DNA of 64,000 nucleotides, from NCBI GenBank assembly GCA_920105625.2, contig CAKKTE020000328.1:3038001-3102000 (forward strand), given 5' to 3'. This document shows positions 36,021 to 47,300 of this stretch, piece after piece (positions within the stretch are counted from its first letter, which is position 1; each line of letters begins with the position of its first letter). The DNA is from Clusia tigrina. Its lineage: Eukaryota > Arthropoda > Insecta > Diptera > Clusiidae. Below the pieces are notes generated by a model, which was given only the letters and a program-made list of their open reading frames with translations, did no database searches and was not told where the DNA came from. Both the position numbers and the translations under genes were made by a program.

Positions 36021-38141
36021 ATAGCTTAAATTGACAAGAGGCTCGAGTACTTTATTGTTACAAAAATTTCAAGGTTTTATGACGCTCCAGTAAAAACTTA
36101 CAAGCATTTGTATGTTGCTAACTTTGATAGGTTTAGGACGTACTGTACAGAAGTTAGGGCCATTTGAAGTTTTATCAGTGTTTGATTTGGGACTCAAGGG
36201 TAGCATAGCTTTGAGCGATAGCTTAAATTGACAAGAGGCTAGAGTACTTTATTGTTACAAAATTTCAAGGTTTTATGACGCTCTAGTAAAAAGTTACAAG
36301 CATTTGTATGTTGCAATCTTTGATAGGTGTAGGACGTACTGTATAGAAGTTAGAGCCATTTGAAGTTTTATCATTGTTTGATTTGGGACTCAAGGTTATC
36401 ATAGCTTTGAGCGATAGCTTAATTTGACAAGAGGCTCGAGTACTTTATTGTTACAAAATTTCAAGGTTCTATGACGCTCCAGTAAAAAGTTACAAGCATT
36501 TGTATATTGTAAACTTTGATACGTGTAGGACGTACCGTTTAGAAGTTAGGGCCATTTAAACTTTTATCAGTGTTTGATTTGGGACTCAAGGGTAGCATAG
36601 TTTTGAGCGATAGCTTAAATTGACCAGAGGCTCGAGTACTTTATTGTTACAAAAATTTCAAGGTTTTATGACGCTCCACTAAAAAGTTACAAGCATTTGT
36701 ATGTTGCAAATTCTGATAGGTGTAGGACGTACCGTATAGAAGTTAGGGCCATTTGAAGTTTTATCAGTGTTTGATTTGGGACTCAAGGGTAGCATAACTT
36801 TGAGCGATAGCTTAAATTGACAAGAGGCTCTAGTACTTTATCAAGGTTTTATGATGCTCCAGTAAAAAGTTACAAGCATTTGTATGTTGCAAACTTTCAT
36901 AGGTGTAGGACGTACCTTATAGAAGTTAGGGCCATTTTAAGTTTTGTCAGTGTTTCATTTGAGACTCAAGGGTAGTATAGCTATGAGCGATAGCTTAAAT
37001 TGAGAAGAGGCTCGAGTACTTTTTTGTTACAAAATTTCAAGGTTTTATGACGCTCCAGTAAAAAGTTACAAGCATTTATATGTTGCAAATTTTGATAGGT
37101 GTAGGACGTACCGTATACAAGTTAGGGCCATTTGAAGTTTTATCAGTGTTTGACATGGGACTCAAGGGTAGCATAGCTTTGAGCGATAGCTTAAATTGAC
37201 AAGAGGCTCGAGTACTTTATTGTTACAAAATTTCAAGGTTTTATGACGCTCCAGGAAAAAGTTACAAGCATTTGTATGTTGCAAATTTTGATAGGTGTAG
37301 GACGTACCGTATACAAGTTAGGGCCATTTGAAGTTTTATCAGTGTTTGACATGGGACTCAAGGGTAGCATAGCTTTGAGCGATAGCTTAAATTGACAAGA
37401 GGCTCGAGTACTTTATTGTTACAAAATTTCAAGGTTTTATGACGCTCCAGGAAAAAGTTACAAGCATTTGTATGTTGCAAACTTTGATAGGTGTAGGACG
37501 TACCGTATAGAAGTTAGGGTCATTTGAAATTTTATCAGTGTTTGATATGGGCCTCAAGGGTAGCATAGCTTTGAGCGATAGCTTAAACTGACAAGAGGCT
37601 CGAGTACTTTATTGTTACAGAATTTCAAGGTTTTATGACGCTCCAGTAAAAAGTTACAAGCATTTCTATGTTGCAAACTTTTATAGGTGTAGGACGTACC
37701 GTATAGAAGTTAGGGCCATTGGAAGTTTTATCAGTGTTTGATTTGGGACTCAAGGGTAGCATAGCTTTGAGCGATAGCTTAAATTGAAAAGAGGCTCGAG
37801 TACTTTATTGTTACAAAATTTCAAGATTTTATGACTCTCCAGTAAAAAGTTACAAGCATTTGTATGTTGCAAACTTTGATAGGTGTAGGACGTACCGTAT
37901 ACAAGTTAAGGCCATTTGAAGTTTTATCAGTGTTTGAGATGGGACTCAAGGGTAGCATAGCTTTGAGCGTTAGCTTAAATTGACAAGAGGCTCGAGTACT
38001 TTATTGTTACAAAATTTCAAGGTTTTATGATGCTCCAGTAAAAAGTTACAAGCATTTGTATGTTGCAAACTTTGATAGGTGTAGGACGTACCGTATAGAA
38101 GTTAGGGCCATTTGAAGTTTTTTCAGTGTTTGATTTGGGAC

Positions 38142-40882
38142 TCAAGGGTAGCATAGCTTTGAGCGATAGCTTAAATTGACAAGAGGCTCGAGTACTTTTT
38201 TGTTACAAAATTTCAAGGTTTTATGACGCTCCAGTAAAAAGTTGCAAGCATTTGTATGTTTGCAAACTTTGATAGGTGTAGGACGTACCGTATAGAAGTT
38301 AGGGTCATTTGAAATTTTATCAGTTTTTGATTTGGGACTCAAGGGTAGCATAGGTTTGAGCGATAGCTTAAATTGAAAAGAGGCTCGAGTACTTTATTGT
38401 TACAAAATTTCAAGATTTTATGACTCTCCAGTAAAAAGTTACAAGCATTTGTATGTTGCAAACTTTGATAGGTGTAGGATGTACCGTATACAAGTTAGGG
38501 CCATTTGAAGTTTTATCAGTGTTTGACATGGGACTCAAGGGTAGCATAGCTTTGAGCGATAGCTTAAATTGACAAGAGGCTCGAGTACTTTATTGTTACA
38601 AAATTTCAAGGTTTTATGAAGCTCCAGTAAAAAGTTACAAGCATTTGTATGTTGCAAACTTTGATAGGTGTAGGACGTACCGTATAGAAGTTAGAGCCAT
38701 TTGAAGTTTTATCAGTGTTTGATTTGGGACTCAAGGGTAGCATAACTTTGAGCGATAGCTTAATTTGACAAGAGGCTCGAGTACTTTATTGTTACAAAAT
38801 TTCAAGGTTTTATCACGCTCCAGTTAAATGTTAAAAGCATTTGTATATTGCAAACTTTGATAGGTGTAGGACGTACCGTATAGAAGTTATTGCCATTTGA
38901 AGTTTTATCAGTGTTTTATTTGGGACTCAAGGGTAGCATAGTTTTGAGCGATAGCTGAAATTGACAAGAGGCTCGAGTACTTTATTGTTGCAAACATTTC
39001 AAGGTTGTATGACGCTCCAGTAAAAAGTTACAAGCATTTGTATGTTGCAAACTCTGATAGGTATAGGACGTACCGTATAGAAGTTAGGGCCATTTGAAGT
39101 TTTATCAGTGTTTGATTTGGGACTCAAGGGTAGCATAGGTTTGAGCGATAGCTTAAATTGACAAGAGGCTCGAGTACTTTATTGTTACAAAATTTCAAGG
39201 TTTTATGATGCTCCAGTAAAAAGTTACAAGCATTTGTATGTTGCAAACTTTGATAGGTGTAGGACGTACCGTATAGAAGTTAGGGCCATTCGAAGTTTTA
39301 TCAGTGTTTGACTTGGGACTCAAGGGAAGCATAGCTTTGAGCGATAGCATAAATTGAAAAGAGGCTCGAGTACTTTATTGTTACAAAAATTTCAAGGTTT
39401 TATGACGCTCCAGTAAAAACTTACAAGCATTTGTATGTTGCTAACTTTGATAGGTTTAGGACGTACTGTACAGAAGCTAGGGCCATTTGAAGTTTTATCA
39501 GTGTTTGATTTGGGACTCAAGGGTAGCATAGCTTTGAACGATAGCTTAAATTGACAAGAGGCTAGAGTACTTTATTGTTACAAAATTTCAAGGTTTTATG
39601 ACGCTCCAGTAAAAAGTTACAAGCATTTGTATGTTACAAACTTTGATAGGTGTAGGACGTACCGTATAGAAGTTTTGAAAGAAGCCATTTGAAGTTTTAT
39701 CAGTGTTTGATTTGAGACTCAAGGGTAGCATAGCTTTCAGCGATAGCTTAAATTGACAAGAGGCTCGAGTACTTTATTGTTACAAAATTTCAAGGTTTTA
39801 TGAAGCTCCAGTAAAAAGTTACAAGCATTTGTATGTTGCAAACTTTGATAGGTGTAGGACGTACAGTATAAAAGTTACAGCCATTTGAAGTTTTATCAGT
39901 GTTTGCTTTAGGACTCAAGGGTATCATAGCTTTGAGCGATAGCTTAATTTGACAAGAGGCTCGAGTACTTTATTGTTACAAAACTTCAAGGTTCTATGAC
40001 GCTCCAGTAAAAAGTTACAAGCATTTGTATGTTGCAAAATTTGATAGGTGTAGGACGTACCGTTTAGAAGTTAGGGCCATTTGAAGTTTTATCAGTGTTT
40101 GGTTTGGGGCTCAAGGGTAGCATAGTTTTCAGCGATAGCTTAAATTGACCAGAGGCTCGAGTACTTTATTGATACAAAAATTTCAAGGTTTTATGACGCT
40201 CCAGTAAAAAGTTACAAGCATTTGTATGTTGCAAACTCTGATAGGTGTAGGACGTACCGTATAGAAGTTAGGGCCATTTGAAGTTTTATCAGTGTTTGAT
40301 TTGGGACTCAAGGGTAGCATAGGTTTGAGCGATAGCTTAAATTGACAAGACGCTCGAGTACTTTATCAAGGTTTTTTGATGCTCCAGTAAAAAGTTACAA
40401 GCATTTGTATGTTGCAAACTTTGATAGGTGTAGGACGTACCGTATAGAAGTTAGGGTCATTTGAAATTCTATCAGTGTTTGTTTTGGGACTCAAGGGTAG
40501 CATAGCTTTGAGCGATAGCTTAAATTGACAAGAGGCTCGAGTACTTTATTGTTACAAAATTTCAAAGTTTTATGACGCTCCAGGAAAAAGTTACAAGCAT
40601 TTGTATGTTGCAAACTTTGATAGGTGTAGGACGTACCGTATAGAAGTTAGGGTCAATTGAAATTTTATCAGTGTTTGATTTGGGACTCAAGGGTAGCATA
40701 GCTTTGAGCGATAGCTTAAATTGACAAGAGGCTCGAGTACTTTATTGTAAAAAAATTTCAAGGTTTTATGACGCTTCGGTAAAAAGTTACAAGCATTTCT
40801 ATGTTGCAAACTTTGATAGGTGTAGGACGTACCGTATAGAAGTTAGGGCCATTTGAAGTTTTTTCAGTGTTTGATTTGGGAC
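38142..40882 (+). repeat. 14-mer HOR unit inside super-repeat copy 1 (2741 bp)
   Basis: One full 14-monomer unit, delimited by two occurrences of the monomer with CTTTTTTGTTAC, AAAGTTGCAAGC and TATGTTTGCAAAC (1-bp insertion). In order it includes AAGATTTTATGACTCTCC, TTTGACATGGGA, CATAACTTTG with TTAATTTGAC, TTATCACGCTCCAGTTAAATG, TTGTTGCAAACATTTC with TTGTATGACG, GAAGCTAGGGCC, a 6-bp insertion at about 39673 (AGTTTTGAAAGAAGCC), TGTTTGCTTTAGG, a 13-bp deletion monomer (about 40364) and ATTGTAAAAAAATTTC with GCTTCGGTAAA. The same unit is repeated three more times from 47090. Confidence 0.85.
39666..39688 (+). other. 6-bp insertion variant in a 14-mer unit
   Basis: AGTTAGGGCCATT is replaced by AGTTTTGAAAGAAGCCATT, six bases longer. 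The copy at about 48613 has the same insertion with one substitution (TTTTGATAG). The corresponding monomers near 51360 and 54095 have the ordinary form. Distribution: only the 14-mer units that lie inside the two super-repeat copies carry it. Confidence 0.85.
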
Positions 40883-41050
40883 TCAAGGGTAGCATAGCTT
40901 TGAGCGATAGCTTAAATTGACAAGAGGCTCGAGTACTTTTTTGTTACAAAATTTCAAGGTTTTATGACGCTCCAGTAAAAAGTTGCAAGCATTTGTATGT
41001 TTGCAAACTTTGATAGGTGTAGGACGTACCGTATAGAAGTTAGGGTCATT

Positions 41051-41339
41051 TGAAGTTTTGTCAGTGTTTGATTTGGGACTCAAGGGTAGCATAGCTATGA
41101 GCGATAGCTTAAATTGACAAGAGGCTCGAGTACTTTTTTGTTACGAAATTTCAAAGTTTTATGACGCTCCAGGAAAAAGTTACAAGCATTTGTATGTTGC
41201 AAACTTGGATAGGTGTAGGACGTACCGTATAGAAGTTAGGGCCACTTGAAGTTTTATCAGTGTTTGATTTGGGACTCAAGGGTAGCATAGCTTTGATCGA
41301 TAGCTTAAATTGCAAGAGGCTCGAGTACTTTATTGTTAC
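41051..41339 (+). repeat. Linker monomers between super-repeat copies
   Basis: About 1.5 monomers separate the matched parts of the two copies. They carry TTTTGTCAGTG, CATAGCTATGAGCG with CTTTTTTGTTACG, CCAGGAAAAAG, AACTTGGATAGG, GGGCCACTTG, GATCGATAGC and a 2-bp contraction TTGCAAGAGG. These forms occur elsewhere in the right domain, so the junction recombines existing variants and holds no new sequence. Confidence 0.7.
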
Positions 41340-44300
41340 GAAATTTCAAGGTTTTATGACGCTCTAGTAAAAAGTTACAAGCATTTGTATGTTGCAATCT
41401 TTGATAGGTGTAGGACGTACCGTATAGAAGTTAGAGCCATTTGAAGTTTTATCAGTGTTTGATTTGGGACTCAAGGGTATCATAGCTTTGAGCGATAGCT
41501 TAATTTGACAGGAGGCTCGAGTACTTTATTGTTACAAAATTTCAAGTTTCTTTGACGCTCCAGTAAAAAGTTACAAGCATTTGTATATTGTAAACTTTGA
41601 TAGGTGTAGGACGTACCGTTTAGAAGTTAGGGCCATTTGAACTTTTATCAGTGTTTGATTTGGGAATCAAGGGTAGCATAGTTTTGAGCGATAGCTTAAA
41701 TTGACCAGAGGCTCGAGTACTTTATTGTTACAAAAATTTCAAGGTTTTATGACGCTCCACTAAAAAGTTACAAGCATTTGTATGTTGCAAACTCTGATAG
41801 GTGTAGGACGTACCGTATAGAAGTTAGGGCCATTTGAAGTTTTATCAGTGTTTGATTTGGGACTCAAGGGTGGCATAAGTTTGAGCGATAGCTTAAATTG
41901 ACAAGAGGCTCGAGTACTTTATCAAGGTTTTATGATGCTCCAGTAAAAAGTTACAAGCATTTGTATGTTGCAAACTTTGATAGGTGTAGGCCGTACCGTA
42001 TAGAAGTTAGGGCCATTTGAAGTTTTGTCAGTGTTTGATTTGGGACTCAAGGGTAGCATAGCTATGAGCGATAGCTTAAATTGACAAGAGGCTCGAGTAC
42101 TTTTTTGTTACAAAATTTCAAGGTTTTATGACGCTCCAGTAAAAAGTTACAAGCATTTATTTGTTGCAAATTTTGATAGGTGTAGGACGTACCGTATACA
42201 AGTTAGGGCCATTTGAAGTTTTATTAGTATTTGACATGAGACTCAAGGGTAGCATAGCTTTGAGCGATAGCTTAAATTGACAAGAGGCTCGAGTACTTTA
42301 TTGTTACAAAATTTCAAGGTTTTATGACGCTCCAGGAAAAAGTTACAAGCATTTGTATGTTGGAAACTTTGATAGTTGTAGGACGTACCGTATAGAAGTT
42401 AGGGTCATTTGAAATTTTATCAGTGTTTGATTTGGGCCTCAAGGGTAGCATAGCTTTGAGCGATAGCTTAAATTGACAAGAGGCTCGAGTACTTTATTGT
42501 TACAGAATTTCAAGGTTTTATGACGCTCCAGTAAAAAGTTACAAGCATTTCTATGTTGCAAATTTTATAGGTGTAGGACGTACCGTATAGAAGTTAGGGC
42601 CATTGGAAGTTTTATCAGTGTTTGATTTGGGACTCAAGAGAAGCATAGCTTTTATCTATAGCTTAAATTGAAAAGAGGCTCGAGTACTTTATTGTTACAA
42701 AAATTGCAAGGTTTTATGACGCTCCAGTAAAAAGTTACAAGCATTTGTATGTTGCAAACTCTGATAGGTGTAGGACGTACCGTATAGAAGTTAGGGCCAT
42801 TTGAAGTTTTATCAGTGTTTGATTTGGGACTCAAGGGTAGCATAGGTTTGAGCGATAGCTTAAATTGACAAGAGGCTCGAGTACTTTATTGTTACTAAAT
42901 TTCAAGGTTTCATGATGCTCCAGTAAAAAGTTACAAGCATTTGTATGTTGCAAACTTTGATAGGTGTAGGACGTACCGTATAGAAGTTAGGGCCATTTGA
43001 AGTTTTTTCAGTGTTTGATTTTGGACTCAAGGGTAGCATAGCTTTGAGCGATAGCTTAAATTGACAAGAGGCTCGAGTACTTTTTTGTTACAAAATTTCA
43101 AGGTTTTATGACGCTCCAGTAAAAAGTTACAAGCATTTGTATGTTGCAAACTTTGATAGGTGTAGGACGTACCGTATTGCAGTTAGGGCCATTTGAAGTT
43201 TTATCAGTGTTTGATTTGGGACTCAAGGGTAGCATAGCTTTGAGCGATAGCTTAAATTGACAAGAGGCTCGATTACTTTATTGTTACAAAATTTCAAAGT
43301 TTTATTACGCTCCAGTTAAAAGTTACAAGCATTTCTATGTTGCAAACTTTGATAAGTGTAGGACGTACCGTATAGAAGTTAGGGCCATTTGAAGTTTTAT
43401 TAGTGTTTGATTTGGGAGTCAAGGGTAGCATAGCTTTCAGCGATAGCTTAAATTGACAAGAGGCTCGAGTACTTTATTGTTACAAAATTTCAAGGTTTTA
43501 TGAAGCTCCAGTAAAAAGTTAGAAGAATTTGTATGTTGCAAACTTGGATAGGTGTAGGACGTACCGTATAGAAGTTAGGGCCACTTGAAGTTTTATCAGT
43601 GTTTGATTTGGGACTCAAGGGTAGCATAGCTTTGATCGATAGCTTAAATTGACAAGAGGCTCGAGTACTTTATTGTTACGAAATTTCAAGGTTTTATGAC
43701 GCTCCAGTAAAAAGTTACAAGCATTTGTATGTTGCAAACTTTGATAGGTGTAGGACGTACCGTATAGAAGTTAGGGCCATTTGAAGTTTTTTCAGTGTTT
43801 GATTTGGGACCCAAGAGTAGCATAGTTTTGAGCGATAGCTTAAATTGACAAGAAGCTCGAGTACTTTATTGTTACAAAATTTCAATGTTTAATGACGCTC
43901 CAGTAAAAAGTTACAAGCATTTGTATGTTGCAAACTTTGATAGGTGTAGGACGTACTGTATAGAAGTTAGGGCCGTTTGAAGTTTTATCAGTGTTTGACT
44001 TGGGACTCAAGGGTAGCATAGCTTTGATCGATAGCTTAAATTGAAAAGAGGCTCGAGTACTTTATTGTTACAAAAATTTCAAGGTTTTATGATGCTCCAG
44101 TAAAAACTTACAAGCATTTGTATGTTGCAATCTTTGATAGGTGTAGGACGTACCGTATAGAAGTTAGAGCCATTTGAAGTTTTATCAGTGTTTGATTTGG
44201 GACTTAAGGGTATCATAGCTTTGAGCGATAGCTTAATTTGACAGGAGGCTCGAGTACTTTATTGTTACAAAATTTCAAGGTTCTATGACGCTCCAGTAAA

Positions 44301-47300
44301 AAGTTACAAGCATTTGTATATTGTAAACTTTGATAGGTGTAGGACGTACCGTTTAGAAGTTAGGGCCATTTGAACTTTTATCAGTGTTTGATTTGGGAAT
44401 CAAGGGTAGCATAGTTTTGAGCGATAGCTTAAATTGACCAGAGGCTCGAGTACTTTATTGTTACAAAAATTTCAAGGTTTTATGACGCTCCACTAAAAAG
44501 TTACAAGCATTTGTATGTTGCAAACTCTGATAGGTGTAGGACGTACCGTATAGAAGTTAGGGCCATTTGAAGTTTTATCAGTGTTTGATTTGGGACTCAA
44601 GGGTGGCATAAGTTTGAGCGATAGCTTAAATTGACAAGAGGCTCGAGTACTTTATCAAGGTTTTATGATGCTCCAGTAAAAAGTTACAAGCATTTGTATG
44701 TTGCAAACTTTGATAGGTGTAGGCCGTACCGTATAGAAGTTAGGGCCATTTGAAGTTTTGTCAGTGTTTGATTTGGGACTCAAGGGTAGCATAGCTATGA
44801 GCGATAGCTTAAATTGACAAGAGGCTCGAGTACTTTTTTGTTACAAAATTTCAAGGTTTTATGACGCTCCAGTAAAAAGTTACAAGCATTTATTTGTTGC
44901 AAATTTTGATAGGTGTAGGACGTACCGTATACAAGTTAGGGCCATTTGAAGTTTTGAAGCTTTGAGCGATAGCTTAAATTGACAAGAGGCTCGAGTACTT
45001 TATTGTTACAAAAATTTCAAGGTTTTATGACGCTCCAGTAAAAACTTACAAGCATTTGTATGTTGCTAACTTTGATAGGTTTAGGACGTACTGTACAGAA
45101 GTTAGGGCCATTTGAAGTTTTATCAGTGTTTGATTTGGGACTCAAGGGTAGCATAGCTTTGAGCGATAGCTTAAATTGACAAGAGGCTAGAGTACTTTAT
45201 TGTTACAAAATTTCAAGGTTTTATGACGCTCTAGTAAAAAGTTACAAGCATTTGTATGTTGCAATCTTTGATAGGTGTAGGACGTACTGTATAGAAGTTA
45301 GAGCCATTTGAAGTTTTATCATTGTTTGATTTGGGACTCAAGGTTATCATAGCTTTGAGCGATAGCTTAATTTGACAAGAGGCTCGAGTACTTTATTGTT
45401 ACAAAATTTCAAGGTTCTATGACGCTCCAGTAAAAAGTTACAAGCATTTGTATATTGTAAACTTTGATACGTGTAGGACGTACCGTTTAGAAGTTAGGGC
45501 CATTTAAACTTTTATCAGTGTTTGATTTGGGACTCAAGGGTAGCATAGTTTTGAGCGATAGCTTAAATTGACCAGAGGCTCGAGTACTTTATTGTTACAA
45601 AAATTTCAAGGTTTTATGACGCTCCACTAAAAAGTTACAAGCATTTGTATGTTGCAAATTCTGATAGGTGTAGGACGTACCGTATAGAAGTTAGGGCCAT
45701 TTGAAGTTTTATCAGTGTTTGATTTGGGACTCAAGGGTAGCATAACTTTGAGCGATAGCTTAAATTGACAAGAGGCTCTAGTACTTTATCAAGGTTTTAT
45801 GATGCTCCAGTAAAAAGTTACAAGCATTTGTATGTTGCAAACTTTCATAGGTGTAGGACGTACCTTATAGAAGTTAGGGCCATTTTAAGTTTTGTCAGTG
45901 TTTCATTTGAGACTCAAGGGTAGTATAGCTATGAGCGATAGCTTAAATTGAGAAGAGGCTCGAGTACTTTTTTGTTACAAAATTTCAAGGTTTTATGACG
46001 CTCCAGTAAAAAGTTACAAGCATTTATATGTTGCAAATTTTGATAGGTGTAGGACGTACCGTATACAAGTTAGGGCCATTTGAAGTTTTATCAGTGTTTG
46101 ACATGGGACTCAAGGGTAGCATAGCTTTGAGCGATAGCTTAAATTGACAAGAGGCTCGAGTACTTTATTGTTACAAAATTTCAAGGTTTTATGACGCTCC
46201 AGGAAAAAGTTACAAGCATTTGTATGTTGCAAATTTTGATAGGTGTAGGACGTACCGTATACAAGTTAGGGCCATTTGAAGTTTTATCAGTGTTTGACAT
46301 GGGACTCAAGGGTAGCATAGCTTTGAGCGATAGCTTAAATTGACAAGAGGCTCGAGTACTTTATTGTTACAAAATTTCAAGGTTTTATGACGCTCCAGGA
46401 AAAAGTTACAAGCATTTGTATGTTGCAAACTTTGATAGGTGTAGGACGTACCGTATAGAAGTTAGGGTCATTTGAAATTTTATCAGTGTTTGATATGGGC
46501 CTCAAGGGTAGCATAGCTTTGAGCGATAGCTTAAACTGACAAGAGGCTCGAGTACTTTATTGTTACAGAATTTCAAGGTTTTATGACGCTCCAGTAAAAA
46601 GTTACAAGCATTTCTATGTTGCAAACTTTTATAGGTGTAGGACGTACCGTATAGAAGTTAGGGCCATTGGAAGTTTTATCAGTGTTTGATTTGGGACTCA
46701 AGGGTAGCATAGCTTTGAGCGATAGCTTAAATTGAAAAGAGGCTCGAGTACTTTATTGTTACAAAATTTCAAGATTTTATGACTCTCCAGTAAAAAGTTA
46801 CAAGCATTTGTATGTTGCAAACTTTGATAGGTGTAGGACGTACCGTATACAAGTTAAGGCCATTTGAAGTTTTATCAGTGTTTGAGATGGGACTCAAGGG
46901 TAGCATAGCTTTGAGCGTTAGCTTAAATTGACAAGAGGCTCGAGTACTTTATTGTTACAAAATTTCAAGGTTTTATGATGCTCCAGTAAAAAGTTACAAG
47001 CATTTGTATGTTGCAAACTTTGATAGGTGTAGGACGTACCGTATAGAAGTTAGGGCCATTTGAAGTTTTTTCAGTGTTTGATTTGGGACTCAAGGGTAGC
47101 ATAGCTTTGAGCGATAGCTTAAATTGACAAGAGGCTCGAGTACTTTTTTGTTACAAAATTTCAAGGTTTTATGACGCTCCAGTAAAAAGTTGCAAGCATT
47201 TGTATGTTTGCAAACTTTGATAGGTGTAGGACGTACCGTATAGAAGTTAGGGTCATTTGAAATTTTATCAGTTTTTGATTTGGGACTCAAGGGTAGCATA

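Larger units (their letters stand above)
32785..41050 (+). repeat. Large super-repeat, copy 1 (about 8.27 kb)
   Basis: About 42 monomers reappear in the same order in copy 2. From 32785 to about 35577 the offset is 8555 bp (for example TTCAAGTTTCTTTGACG ends at 32999 and 41554). From about 35578 to 41050 it is 8948 bp (for example GGGTGGCATAAG at 35653 and 44601). The 393-bp step equals two monomers present only in copy 2. I noticed few substitutions between copies, such as TTTTACGACG against TTTTATGACG near 33962 and GGGTCATTTG against GGGCCATTTG near 34239. Internal landmarks include a net 31-bp deletion at 36006, a tandem GACATGGGA monomer pair near 37151 and 37347, and a 14-mer unit from 38142. 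Confidence 0.88.
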
